Shown here: positions 7,976 to 16,748 of the stretch, one piece after another
Layout: every line of letters begins with the position of its first letter
Position numbering within the stretch: position 1 is the stretch's first letter
NCBI GenBank assembly: GCA_963820075.1
Contig: CAWFYS010000021.1
Coordinates: 1 to 64,000, forward strand
Origin: Kumtagia sp963820075
Lineage (GTDB): Bacteria; Pseudomonadota; Alphaproteobacteria; Rhizobiales; Rhizobiaceae
Length of the DNA stretch: 64,000 nucleotides
Direction: 5' to 3'
Made by a program: the position numbers and the translations under genes
Notes under the pieces: model-generated
The model's database searches: none
The model's input: the letters and a program-made list of their open reading frames with translations, nothing else
Told to the model about the DNA's origin: nothing

Positions 7976-9145
7976 GTGTCCTGATTCTGAAGTCCGGTTC
8001 ATTCTATGCGTTTGCCTCGAGAGTTCGGAGGCAGAAGCGTTGGATGCTGGCCAGGATGTCGTCTGCGGTCTTGGTCCAGCGGAAGGGTTTCGGTTCGGCA
8101 TTGGTGGCCTCGATGTAGGCGTTGATAGCCTTCTCGAGTTCGGCGACCGAGCGGAATATCCCTCGCTTGAGGGCGCGGTCAGTCAGCAGCGCGAAGAAGC
8201 GTTCGACTTGGTTGATCCATGACGCCGATGTCGGCGTGAAGTGCACGTGCCAGCGCGGACGCTTGGCGAACCAGTTGCGGATCAATTTTGTTTTATGCGT
8301 GCCGTAGTTGTCCATGACGACGTGAATGTCGAGATCGGCAGGCACATTGCGCTCGACTTCGTCGAGGAACTTGCGGAACTCCGTTGCCCGATGCCGGGTC
8401 ATACATTTGCCGACGATAGTTCCAGCCTTCACATCGAGCGCCGCGAACAGCGATGTCGTTCCGTTCCGCTTGTAGTCGTGGGTGCGCCGTTCGGCCTGGC
8501 CGGGTCGCATCGGCAGCAGAGGTTGCGAGCGATCGAGCGCCTGGACCTGGGATTTCTCATCAACGCACAGCACGACGGCGCGCTCGGGCGGCGACAAGTA
8601 GAGCCCAACAATGTCACGCACCTTCTCCACGAACAGCGGATCGGAAGAGAGCTTGAAGGTCTCGACACGGTGCGGCTGCAGTCCGAAGGCGCTCCATATG
8701 CGATGCACGGTCGAGGGCGCGTGGCCGATCTCCTTGGCCATGGTCCGCAGGCTCCAGTGCGTCGCACCGCTCGGGAGCGTCTCCAGCGTCTTGCGGATCG
8801 TGGTTGCGATCTCGTCGTCGCCGATCTGGCGCGGCGCGCCGGGGCGCGGCTCGTCGTAGAGGCCATCCATCCGCCTCTGCGCGAAGCGGTTGCGCCATGT
8901 CCCAACCGTTGCGGCACAGACGCCGACCTTGCTGGCAATCTCCTTGTTGTTGAGGCCGTCCGCCGCAGCCAGAACGATGCGCGCCCGCCCCGCCAATACC
9001 TGCGGCGCGCCATGCTTGCGCGTCAACGCTGTCAGTTCGCTCTTCTCCGGCGCTTCCAGTATGATCGCCACCGCTCGGCCTTTCGCCATTCCCGCCTCCG
9101 TCGCTCAACTTCGCGAGAATGTAGCTGATTTGTCGATCAGGACAC
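7976..9145 (-). mobile_element. IS630-family element, copy 1
   Basis: A 1170-base element with terminal inverted repeats starting GTGTCCTGAT at both ends and one transposase gene. A second copy of identical length lies at 57840-59009. Both ends are directly joined to IS1111-like elements, and the TA target duplication expected for the family is found further out, at 6372-6373 and 10748-10749, beyond those elements. IS630 therefore arrived first and the IS1111-like elements later. Confidence 0.85.
8004..9089 (-). CDS. IS630-family transposase
   Basis: A 361-residue Tc1/mariner-like DDE transposase. An N-terminal helix-turn-helix part (NNKEIASKVGVCAATVGTWR) is followed by a second DNA-binding domain and a DDE domain with the three acidic residues in VVLCVDEKSQ, HVVMDNYGTHK and SWINQVERFF. 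Its length is normal and no frameshift is seen. The protein is identical to the one at 57868-58953, so the copies are recent. Confidence 0.93.
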   Translation of the reverse strand: MAKGRAVAIILEAPEKSELTALTRKHGAPQVLAGRARIVLAAADGLNNKEIASKVGVCAATVGTWRNRFAQRRMDGLYDEPRPGAPRQIGDDEIATTIRKTLETLPSGATHWSLRTMAKEIGHAPSTVHRIWSAFGLQPHRVETFKLSSDPLFVEKVRDIVGLYLSPPERAVVLCVDEKSQVQALDRSQPLLPMRPGQAERRTHDYKRNGTTSLFAALDVKAGTIVGKCMTRHRATEFRKFLDEVERNVPADLDIHVVMDNYGTHKTKLIRNWFAKRPRWHVHFTPTSASWINQVERFFALLTDRALKRGIFRSVAELEKAINAYIEATNAEPKPFRWTKTADDILASIQRFCLRTLEANA

Positions 9146-10747
9146 TCTTATGACCGTGGTCAAGGGTGATATGCAGATTTGTCCGCCCCATGTCTTTGCC
9201 ACAGGTTTGTTGCCGTTAATGGGGGACGGCACGGGGACGGGATGGGCCTTGAGACGACGGTTGATCCAGCTCTTATCCGCGGGTTGGTTACCGCAATTCC
9301 GTAATTCGTCTTGGGCTATCCCTGTCTAGTTTCGGGCGTTGGGCCAGTGCCCAGCCACGTTAGTGTCGCGCGGGAATTCCCCACCGTGGCCACATCCCGT
9401 CGCCGTGCCGTCCGGTGTTGCCGCCGGATTGAAGCCGGTCAAAGGAGCTTCAGCGGCGGCGCCCGTGGGAGACGAGCGTTTGCCTCAAGCGCGATCTTGC
9501 GGGCGCAAGCGTAGCGCATCTTCAGCGCACCGGTTCGACTTGGTGGCCGATAGCCCACAGGAAAGCGGCCATCTCACGCGCGATCGCCGCAACCACGATG
9601 GGAGCCTTTTTGCCCGCCGCCGTCATGCGCCGGTAGCGGGCGCAAAGCCGTGTCTGCGCCTTCCAGGCGATCTCCCGCACGCCCTTCGGCAGGCCCGCGA
9701 GACGGATGCGAATGGTCTCCGTCACCCGGGCGGGATGGCGATAGCTCCAGGCGCCTTCGACCAGGACGCGGCGGGCGCGGCGGTTGCCGGCCAGCGTCAG
9801 GCCGCCGCGCTTGACCGTGTCGCCGGTCGACCGCTCCGACGGCACCAGGCCGAGAAAGGCCATCAACTGCCGCGGATTGTCGAAGCGACGGACATCGCCG
9901 ACTTCGCTCGCGAAGGTGACGGCGACGATGAAGGAGACGCCGCGCAGCGCCTGATAGGCCGCCACTACCGGGGCCATCGACCAGCTCGGCACCAGTTCGG
10001 CCAGTTGGGCATCGAGCCGCTCCAGCCGGCTCTGTGCATCGGTGATGACGTCGACATGGTCCTGGAACACGACCTGCTGTGCCGGATGATCAAACTTCTG
10101 CGCCGCAAGCCAACGCGCATGGGCGGCACTCCAGTTCTTGCGGCCGGTAAAGACCCGACCATGGCGCAAAAGGAAGGAGAGGAGGTGCTGGCGTTTCTTG
10201 CGCAGATCCTCGCTCGCTGCGGCCCGAACCCGCACCAGATCGCGCACCGCTTCATCGACCGCATCAGGAACCCAGATCCCGTTCAGTTCGCCCGCTCGCA
10301 ACAGCCGCGCCAAAGTAACCGCGTCGCGTCGGTTGGTCTTGACGCGCTCGCCTGCACGCTTGGGGATCAGCGAGGGCGCAACGACATCGCAGCGGTGGCC
10401 GAGCGTAACGATCTGCCGGTAGAGTCCGTAGCCGGTCGGGCCGGCTTCATAGCAGAAATGCAGGCCAGAATGCTTCTTCTCCAGCTTGCGCACGAAGCGC
10501 TCCACCGCCGCCGGCGTCGCCTCGATCTCGCCGAAATAGCGCACCTCTCCTTCCCGGCCCCCCTCCGCAATCGCGATCGCGTGCTTGGCCTTCGACACAT
10601 CGACACCGACGTAAAAAGCCCTATCCTCTGCCATGGCCCGTCCTTCCTTTGCTTGGGGCAAGGCTCGGCACTACCGAGCAACCCCCGTTTGCTTTAAGCC
10701 TGCAAAGACTAGGGACGGGCCGCCGCTCACACCACGGTCATAACGTC
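9146..10747 (-). mobile_element. IS110-family element, IS1111-like, right copy
   Basis: A 1602-base element in inverted orientation to the left copy, with the same subterminal repeats and the same exact abutment to the IS630 end. Comparing the two by eye gives more than a dozen base differences, about 99% identity. This argues for two separate insertions rather than one recent duplication. Confidence 0.8.
9522..10634 (-). CDS. IS110/IS1111-family transposase
   Basis: The second 370-residue copy, with the same motifs as the protein at 6487-7599 (YVGVDVSKAKHAI, CYEAGPTGYG, GLVPSERSTG). The differences are Arg5, a VVFQD segment in place of IVLQD, and AELVPSW in place of AELAPSW. None touches a catalytic motif. 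ATG 10634 follows the same GGAAGGACGGGCC leader. A frame open further upstream is part of the element leader and is not used. Confidence 0.92.
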   Translation of the reverse strand: MAEDRAFYVGVDVSKAKHAIAIAEGGREGEVRYFGEIEATPAAVERFVRKLEKKHSGLHFCYEAGPTGYGLYRQIVTLGHRCDVVAPSLIPKRAGERVKTNRRDAVTLARLLRAGELNGIWVPDAVDEAVRDLVRVRAAASEDLRKKRQHLLSFLLRHGRVFTGRKNWSAAHARWLAAQKFDHPAQQVVFQDHVDVITDAQSRLERLDAQLAELVPSWSMAPVVAAYQALRGVSFIVAVTFASEVGDVRRFDNPRQLMAFLGLVPSERSTGDTVKRGGLTLAGNRRARRVLVEGAWSYRHPARVTETIRIRLAGLPKGVREIAWKAQTRLCARYRRMTAAGKKAPIVVAAIAREMAAFLWAIGHQVEPVR

Positions 10748-10931
10748 TAGCTTCTCGGCCGATATGGTAGCGCGGTGGCCGACCCAGCCAGTGTAGTGTG
10801 GCTTTTCCGGACCAAGCATCTCGTCGCGGACGCGTGACCGTCAATGACTGCCAGGCGGCCGCCACAACGCCGACCACAAGAGACAGCCGAAACCCTCGGG
10901 TAAGCCATCGTCTAAAAAATCCCTTCTGCAT
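10748..10931 (-). pseudogene. 5' part of small membrane protein gene split by IS nest
   Basis: Starts ATG 10931 (MQKGFFRRWLTRGFRL) with a hydrophobic segment LSLVVGVVAAAW at about residues 16-27, typical of a single N-terminal membrane anchor. The gene is cut after HIGREA by the insertion nest. Removing 6374-10747 and one TA joins it in frame to SGGYGFDFEDCVKMVEARTA at 6307-6373, an 82-residue protein. The function is unknown. The rejoined frame is good evidence for the order and borders of the insertions. Confidence 0.6.
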
Positions 10932-11163
10932 TTAGCCTGCTTCAGAACCGAAAACCCCCGCTACACATCGTAACCGTTCCGAGGATTGCGAGCGAATGGT
11001 TAAGAAACTCGGACGAAAATGGCCTGCACGAACCGGCCAGCCGCACCGGCAGGATACGCGTGGCGGTATCCCATACGGGACTGCGAACAGGGGACAAATC
11101 ACCCCTCTTTTCCATACTTATTCCGTACGCGACACATAGGAAAATCGTAAGTCATTGATTTTA
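10932..11163. other. Spacer between island and tRNA
   Basis: About 230 bases without a gene. An island end or att core would be expected near the tRNA 3' end at 11164. I could not find a second copy of the tRNA 3' end elsewhere in 1-11163. Confidence 0.4.
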
Positions 11164-11240
<77 letters not shown>

Positions 11241-11742
11241 ATCGCAAGCAGTTCGCATGGCAGTCTCGCGACCGAACCGCACGGTTCATAGACGATATGA
11301 CGCCTGGCTTCAACGCTGAATTGGAATGGCGCGGTCGGCATCGCAGAGCGATTGATTTTGGCTCGATGTCGCCATGTCGCCATGGCATCGCGGATTGCGG
11401 TGATCGCACGATGAGAGGTTGTGGCTAATAGGGCCTCCTTCCGTCCTCGTACGACGGCGGCCACCTCGGTGGCTTGTGTGGTCCGCCATCCTCGATTGCG
11501 CCGTATTGCCGACCTTTCGAAGGCGGTCGATGTGCTCGCGCAAGACCTTGACGATGACAAGATTCGGCACGCCGGTCAGCGAGCAGAAAAAGCCGATCAG
11601 CAGGGAGCGTTTGCCGCGCAATTAAGGTTCGGTGCGCGAAGACTCCGGCCGACTGTCGCCTGGCGCTTCAAATGGGGTTGGTGGACATCCCTCAGCCGAC
11701 CGCCCGCGGCGTCAGGGGTCTGTCATCGTCCAGACGCCGATG
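11241..11742. other. Region without a supported gene
   Basis: About 500 bases. A minus-strand frame from 11621 begins MRGKRSLLIGFFCSLTGVPN and a plus-strand frame runs from 11421. Neither has a good ribosome binding site or a recognisable domain. Confidence 0.35.
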
Positions 11743-11852
11743 GTGCCGGGCTAAGCAGGTTCCGGAAACTGTGTCACGGTTTTCCGACAGAAACCTGCGG
11801 CAAAACAAGAGGCTAAGCAGGCGAAGCGTGGGCGAAGCCACACAAGTCTGCT
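11743..11852. repeat. Intergenic repeat family A, copy 1
   Basis: About 110 bases, matching 33545-33662 over nearly the whole length. The core CCGGAAA ... TTTTCCGACAG is a hairpin-forming palindrome, followed by CCTGCGGCAAAACAAGAG and a second part GCGAAGCGTGGGCGAAGCC. Both copies sit right at the stop codon of a minus-strand gene, so they may act as transcription ends or be a mobile palindrome. Confidence 0.75.
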
Positions 11853-12904
11853 CAGCCGGCGTCCGCGAGCGTTGCGCCGGCGATCTCCTTGCGCACCAGC
11901 GGCGCCACCCTGGTGCCGAAGAGTTCGATCGCCTTCATCAGCCTGTCATGCGGTAAGAGCCCGATGGCCATCTGCAAGAGGAAGCGGTCGTTGCGAAAGA
12001 TCCTGTGCATGGCGACGATCTTTTCCGCCACCGCTTCCGGGTCGCCCACGAACAGCGCTCCATTGGGGCCGCGCGACTGGTCGAAATGCGCGCGGCTGGT
12101 CGGGCCCCAGCCGCGTTCACGGCCGATGCGGTTCATGACCTCGGCCTGCGGACCGTAGAAGTCGTCTGCCGCCTGGCTCGTCGTTTCACCCACGAAGCCG
12201 TGGACGTTGAGGCTGGTGGCGAGCGTCTTCGGATCATGCCCGCTCTGCGCCGCAGCGCGCCGATAAAGCTCGAACAGCGGCGCGAAGCGTGCCGGCTCGC
12301 CGCCGATAATGGCGAGCGCCAGCGGCAGGCCGAGCACGCCGGCGCGCACGACGGAGTTCGGCGTTCCGCCGACGGCGATCCAGATCGGCAATCTGTCCTG
12401 GTAAGGGCGGGGATAGACGCCGCGATCGGCGATCGGCGCCCTCAGCCGTCCCGACCAGGAAATCCGCTCCGATTCGCGCAGCTTGAGCAGAAGATCGAGC
12501 TTTTCAGCGAACAGCTCGTCATAGTCGCCCAGGTCGTAGCCGAACAGCGGGAAGGACTCGATGAAGGAGCCGCGCCCCGCCATGATCTCGGCGCGGCCGC
12601 CGGAAATCAGATCGAGGGTCGAAAACTGCTGGAATACACGCACCGGATCGTCCGACGAAAGCACGCTCACGGCGCTGGTCAGCCTGATTCGTTTCGTTCG
12701 CTCCGCCGCTGCCGCCAGCGCGACGGCAGGCGCCGACGCCAGATAGTCCGGCCGGTGGTGTTCTCCCAGGCCGAACACGTCGAGCCCCACCTGATCGGCA
12801 AGCTCGATCTCCTCGATAAGATTGCGAATGCGCTGATAGGGCGAGACGGCGCGCGTTTTCGGGTCGGGGTCCAGATCCGCGAAAGTGTAGAGGCCGATTT
12901 CCAT
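11852..12904 (-). CDS. LLM-class flavin-dependent oxidoreductase
   Basis: A 350-residue protein starting MEIGLYTFADL, with AAGAGAAAG before ATG 12904; the frame is open further up but without homology. It has the bacterial luciferase-like TIM barrel: DVFGLGEHHRPDYLASAPAV near residues 45-65, RIRLTSAVSVLSSDDPVRVF, GGRAEIMAGRGSFIESFPLF, and RLPIWIAVGGTPNSVVRAG. Such enzymes use reduced FMN or F420 for monooxygenation. The substrate cannot be told. The gene stands alone, reads toward the tRNA, and ends in a copy of repeat family A. Confidence 0.85.
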   Translation of the reverse strand: MEIGLYTFADLDPDPKTRAVSPYQRIRNLIEEIELADQVGLDVFGLGEHHRPDYLASAPAVALAAAAERTKRIRLTSAVSVLSSDDPVRVFQQFSTLDLISGGRAEIMAGRGSFIESFPLFGYDLGDYDELFAEKLDLLLKLRESERISWSGRLRAPIADRGVYPRPYQDRLPIWIAVGGTPNSVVRAGVLGLPLALAIIGGEPARFAPLFELYRRAAAQSGHDPKTLATSLNVHGFVGETTSQAADDFYGPQAEVMNRIGRERGWGPTSRAHFDQSRGPNGALFVGDPEAVAEKIVAMHRIFRNDRFLLQMAIGLLPHDRLMKAIELFGTRVAPLVRKEIAGATLADAG

Positions 12905-13116
12905 GCTGCTTTCTCTTGTTGAACTTTCCATCAGGTAGTTGGAAAGCCGGCCCCCGGCCAGTCCCTTGCGCTTGGGCATTGCAATTCGCTGAAACGACAA
13001 TCGCTGCATGCGCCGGTTCCTGCATTTTCATGGGTGGCATGCGGATTCGTGCTTGATCTCGGCGCAATCGTGAGTATTTAAGCGGCGCGTATCGGCTGAC
13101 AAAACAAAGGCAAAAT

Positions 13117-13530
13117 TTGGCACTCTACAGGGAAAAAGACATCTTCGAACGCCGTAACGCGGCGAACGAGGCAAAGAAGGCATTAGTCGAGCGGTTCAAG
13201 GCACGGCCCGCGGATGACGATCCGAATGTGGCCGCACGCAAGGCCGAACGGCAGGCAATCCTTGAGGCCCGCGAGAAACGGGCGAAGGAAAAGGAAGAGC
13301 TGCGCAAGGAAAGCGAGGCGCTGGAAGCCGCCGAGCGGGCGCGCCGCGAGGCCGATGAGGCGGAGCGGCGTCGGCTTGAGGAAGAGCGGCTGGCCGTTGA
13401 AGCGAAGATGCGCGAGCAGGACGAAACCGATCGCGTCGCGCGGGATCTGGCCGAAGAGGCGGAACGCAAGGCCAAGCGGGATGCGCGCTACGCGGCCCGC
13501 AAGGCGCGTAAGCGCGGCGGCCGCGGCTGA
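13117..13530 (+). CDS. DUF6481 family protein
   Basis: A 137-residue, highly charged protein with an uninterrupted helical middle (runs of Glu, Arg and Ala such as AERARREADEAERRRLEEER) and the family ending KRDARYAARKARKR. Function unknown; it is common in Rhizobiales. The start is TTG 13117 with AAAGG upstream; no ATG is available in frame. A strong terminator follows the stop. Confidence 0.75.
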   Translation: MALYREKDIFERRNAANEAKKALVERFKARPADDDPNVAARKAERQAILEAREKRAKEKEELRKESEALEAAERARREADEAERRRLEEERLAVEAKMREQDETDRVARDLAEEAERKAKRDARYAARKARKRGGRG

Positions 13531-13561
13531 ACTGACGTCCGGGTCGGCACTACCGCTGCCT

Positions 13562-13598
13562 GAGGCCGGAATGCCGAAGCATTCCGGCCTCGGGTTTT
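13562..13598 (+). terminator. Rho-independent terminator
   Basis: A 13-pair perfect stem, GAGGCCGGAATGC with its complement, around a CGAA tetraloop, then GGGTTTTCG. It lies 31 bases after the DUF6481 stop and also between that gene and the convergent sugE, so it may serve both. Confidence 0.85.
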
Positions 13599-13645
13599 CG
13601 TGCAATCCGGCTCCGCCGCTGCTGCGCCTGGCGGCGTAGAAGCCC

Positions 13646-13960
13646 TCAGGCGACCAGCTTCAGCCCGAGAATGCCGGCCACGATCAGGCCGATGCAGGCC
13701 AGCCGTGCTATCGTCGCCGGCTCGCCGAGAAGCCAGATGCCGAGCAGCGCGGTGCCGACCGTGCCGATGCCCGTCCAGACGGCATAGGCGGTGCCGACCG
13801 GCAGGCTCTTGAGCGCCAGGCCGAGCAGCCAGAGGCTGACCACCATGCTGGCGACAGTCAGCACCGTCGGCACGATCCTGGTGAAGCCCTCCGTATATTT
13901 CAGACCGATCGCCCAGCCGACTTCGAACAGGCCGGCGAAAAACAGCATTGTCCATGCCAT
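13646..13960 (-). CDS. sugE: Small multidrug resistance exporter SugE/Gdx (guanidinium)
   Basis: A 104-residue protein of normal SMR length with four membrane helices. The conserved glutamate of helix 1 is in FAGLFEVGWAIGLKYTEG, and GTAYAVWTGIGTVGTALLG and GEPATIARLACIGLIVAGIL fit the SugE/Gdx branch, now known to export guanidinium in exchange for protons. ATG 13960 has AGAAGGAT upstream. A guanidine-II riboswitch candidate in its leader supports this substrate over quaternary ammonium compounds. Confidence 0.9.
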   Translation of the reverse strand: MAWTMLFFAGLFEVGWAIGLKYTEGFTRIVPTVLTVASMVVSLWLLGLALKSLPVGTAYAVWTGIGTVGTALLGIWLLGEPATIARLACIGLIVAGILGLKLVA

Positions 13961-13978
13961 AGGAAAACATCCTTCTGG

Positions 13979-14024
13979 CGGGCCGTCCCGACCGATATGT
14001 GAGGAAGATGCAGGGCCGTCCCCG
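13979..14024 (-). promoter_or_regulatory. Guanidine-II (mini-ykkC) riboswitch
   Basis: Two short hairpins on the minus strand, both capped by an ACGG loop: GGG-ACGG-CCC at 14013-14022 and CGGG-ACGG-CCCG at 13979-13990, about 20 bases apart. The ribosome binding site AGAAGGAT comes directly after the second one. Paired ACGR-capped stems are the hallmark of this class, and sugE is its classic target. Guanidine binding would free translation of the exporter. Confidence 0.85.
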
Positions 14025-14330
14025 CGCGGTGACAGATACAGGTCCATGACGGATTGAGCAATACATCCGGCGCATGGCTGTCCGGCGCCGGACGCAGGCG
14101 ACGCGACAGGGCGCAAGGTTGCGCGGAAGAGGACAACCGGCCGGCCGAACGCATGGACTTCCGCATGATTGTCGAATCGACCGGCGGTTCCGCCGCGCAT
14201 CATCGCCCCCAACAGGTCCGCCGGACTTGACCTCGTGCTCATAAACCCGTTTGAAGCGCAGACCTGAGGGACCGCGCATCGCTGGAAGCGCCGCGGTCTC
14301 GTCAGCCACAGGCGCCAATGCGGGACACCT

Positions 14331-15480
14331 ATGCCGCTTCGCATCATCTTCATGGGAACGCCGGATTTCGCGGTGCCGACGCTGCGGGCTCTTGCCGAGG
14401 CGGGCCATGAGATTGCGGCCGCCTACACCCAGCCGCCGCGGCCCGCCGGCCGTCGCGGCCTCGAACTCACGCCGTCGCCGGTGCAACGCGAAGCCGAACG
14501 GCTGGGCATCGCCGTGCGCTGCCCGACGAGTCTGAGGACGAAAGCCGAGCAGGATGCCTTTCTGACGCTTGATGCCGACATCGCGGTCGTCGTCGCCTAC
14601 GGGCTGCTCCTGCCGCAAGCCGTCCTGGATGCCCCGCGATTCGGCTGCTTCAACGGCCATGCCTCGCTGCTGCCGCGCTGGCGCGGCGCGGCCCCCGTCA
14701 ACCGCGCGATCATGGCAGGCGACACCGAAACAGGCATGATGGTGATGAAGATGGACGACGGCCTCGATACCGGTCCCGTGGCGATGACGGCACGGCTGCC
14801 GATCGGCCCGAATATGACGGCCGGAGAATTGCACGACCGGCTGAGCGTGGCTGGTGCGGCCCTGATGGTCGACGCCGTTGCGGCGCTTGAAGCCGGCAGC
14901 CTGACGCTTGCGCCGCAGCCCGAGGTCGGCGCGACCTATGCGCGCAAGATAGAAAAAGCCGAGACGCGCGTCGACTGGTCGGCCCCGGCGGCTGAGGTTC
15001 ACAACCATATCCGAGGTCTTTCGCCCTTCCCCGGTGCCTGGTGTGAATTCGCCGCGCGGCGGGCGAAGCGAGCGGCTCAAGCTGCTGCGCTCGACGCTCG
15101 TGGGAGATGATGAAGTTCACCCCCTCTCCGGCCTGCTTCGCAAGCCACCTCTCCCCCTCCGGGGGCGAGGAACGGCGCCAGGCGGCACGGCCGGCGTTTC
15201 CTCGCCCCTGCGAAGCGGGGGAGAGGTGGCCGCGCAGCGGCCGGAGAGGGGGGCCGATGGCGATCCCGTTCATCCGAGCTCGCGGCCCTTCCCTGCGGGG
15301 AAACCAGTCGCCCTGGTGGAGCAGTGCCCGCCGGGCACGATCTTCGACGACCGGCTGACGATCGCCTGCGGCGACGGCGCCATACGCCTTGTCGAGGTGC
15401 AGCGCGCCGGTGGCCGCGCCGTCCCGGCCGCGGAATTCCAGCGCGGCGCGAAGCTCTCGCCTGGAGATATTCTGTCATGA
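14331..15480 (+). pseudogene. fmt: Methionyl-tRNA formyltransferase, frameshifted and with palindrome insertion
   Basis: The 5' part (14331-15110) has the formyltransferase fold: IIFMGTPDFAVPTLRAL, the catalytic region CFNGHASLLPRWRGAAP and MKMDDGLDTGP. After FPGAWCEFA near 15057-15062 one extra base moves the frame. The rest (SERLKLLRSTLV, then PPGTIFDDRLTIACGDGAIR, to KLSPGDILS) is in the +1 frame. Between these two pieces a ~136-base palindromic repeat (15118-15253) is inserted and stays open. Fmt formylates initiator Met-tRNA. As read, the protein loses its C-terminal tRNA-binding domain. It ends with ATGA overlapping the next gene. Confidence 0.8.
15118..15253. repeat. Palindromic element inside fmt
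   Basis: Imperfect inverted arms of about 60 bases: CCCCTCTCCGGCC ... CCACCTCTCCCCC ... GGCGAGGAA on the left and the complement on the right (ending GGCCGGAGAGGGGGG). It looks like the abundant rhizobial intergenic palindromes, but it lies within a coding region. Confidence 0.75.
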
Positions 15481-15977
15481 ACAGCGTAGAAATCAGACCG
15501 GCCGAGCTGTCTGACCGGGCCGCCATCCATGAAGTCGTGGAGCAGGCGTTCGGACAGAAGCTCGAAGCGGAGCTGGTGGACCGGCTGGTCGCCGGCGGCG
15601 ACGCCGTGCTCGAACTGGTCGCCGAAGCGGACGGGCGCATCGTCGGCCACGTCCTGTTCTCGCGGCTGACGGTCGGCAACGACGAATCATCCTTTCCGGC
15701 CGTGGCGCTCGCGCCGCTGGCCGTCGATCCGGCGTTCCAGAAGATGGGCATAGGCGCGGCGCTCGTCGCGGAGGCGCATCGATACCTGGCCGCAGCCGGC
15801 GAAAAGCTGTCGATCGTGCTGGGCGATCCTGCCTATTACGGCCGCTTCGGCTACCGGCGGAGGCCGGCGGAAGGCTACTCCAGCGATTATCAGTGCGAGG
15901 CATTGCAGGCGCTGGCCTGGGGCGAGGCGCCGGCGACCGGGCGGCTGGTCTACGCCGCCGCCTTCGCGGACCTCTGA
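15477..15977 (+). CDS. GNAT family N-acetyltransferase
   Basis: A 166-residue protein with the acetyl-CoA binding region LAPLAVDPAFQKMGIGAAL (motif A, Q-x-x-G-I-G-x-A form) and the YhbS-like C-terminal GDPAYYGRFGYRR. These enzymes acetylate small molecules or protein N termini; the substrate is unknown. The start overlaps the fmt stop (ATGA), so the two are co-translated, and truA follows after 3 bases. Confidence 0.85.
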   Translation: MNSVEIRPAELSDRAAIHEVVEQAFGQKLEAELVDRLVAGGDAVLELVAEADGRIVGHVLFSRLTVGNDESSFPAVALAPLAVDPAFQKMGIGAALVAEAHRYLAAAGEKLSIVLGDPAYYGRFGYRRRPAEGYSSDYQCEALQALAWGEAPATGRLVYAAAFADL

Positions 15978-15980
15978 GCG

Positions 15981-16748
15981 ATGCCGCGCTACCGCCTCGA
16001 CATCGAGTATGACGGCACGCCTTATGCCGGCTGGCAGCGGCAGGACGGCCCGCGCTCGGTGCAGGCGGCGATCGAGCAGGCGATAGCGAAGTTCTGCGGC
16101 CAGGCGGTCAGCCTGCGTGCCGCCGGACGGACCGACGCCGGCGTGCACGCCACCGCGCAGGTGGCGCATGTCGATCTCGACAGGAACTGGCCGGCCGATA
16201 CCGTGCGCGACGCCATCAATGCGCATCTTCATGTGGCCGGCGACACCGTCACGATCCTCGCGGCTTCGCTCGCCGCTCCGGATTTCGACGCCCGTTTCTC
16301 GGCCATCGGCCGCCGCTATCTCTACCGCATCCTCAACCGCCGGGCCGGGCCGGCAATCGAGAGGAACCGCGTTTGGTGGGTGCCGAAGCATCTCGACGCG
16401 GAAGCCATGCACGCCGCCGCCCGGGAACTGGTTGGCCGGCACGACTTCACGACTTTCCGTTCCGCGCAATGCCAGGCCGACAGCCCGTTGCGCACGCTGG
16501 ACCGGCTGGACGTCCACCGGGTCGGCGAAATCATCGAAGTACGCGCCGCGGCACGCTCCTTCCTGCACAACCAGGTGCGCTCGATGGTCGGCTCGCTGAA
16601 ACGCGTGGGCGAAGGGGCCTGGACAGCCGACGACATCGCGGGGGCGCTGGCCGCCCGTGATCGCGCCGCCTGCGGCCAGGTCGCCCCGCCCGACGGGCTC
16701 TACCTTGTCGGGGTCGACTACGGCAACGACAGGCCGAGCAGCGCCTGA
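15981..16748 (+). CDS. truA: tRNA pseudouridine(38-40) synthase
   Basis: A 255-residue protein of family length. It begins YRLDIEYDGTPYAGWQRQ and has the catalytic aspartate in RAAGRTDAGVHATAQVAH, then RYLYRILNRR and FLHNQVRSMVGSL. It converts uridines 38-40 of the anticodon arm to pseudouridine. Third gene of the fmt-GNAT-truA operon. Its last 31 bases overlap the convergent membrane gene. Confidence 0.95.
   Translation: MPRYRLDIEYDGTPYAGWQRQDGPRSVQAAIEQAIAKFCGQAVSLRAAGRTDAGVHATAQVAHVDLDRNWPADTVRDAINAHLHVAGDTVTILAASLAAPDFDARFSAIGRRYLYRILNRRAGPAIERNRVWWVPKHLDAEAMHAAARELVGRHDFTTFRSAQCQADSPLRTLDRLDVHRVGEIIEVRAAARSFLHNQVRSMVGSLKRVGEGAWTADDIAGALAARDRAACGQVAPPDGLYLVGVDYGNDRPSSA

Noticed and set aside
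8241..9128. Plus-strand 295-residue frame opposite the IS630 transposase
   Set aside because: Antisense shadow, repeated identically in copy 2, no domain.
7976..9145. Composite transposon moving IS630 as cargo between two IS1111-like elements
   Set aside because: The TA duplication of IS630 lies outside the outer elements and the small gene rejoins there, so IS630 came first and was not carried in.
15118..15253. CRISPR or miniature transposon in fmt
   Set aside because: Only one palindrome, no repeat-spacer pattern and no visible target duplication; rhizobial palindromic repeat fits better.
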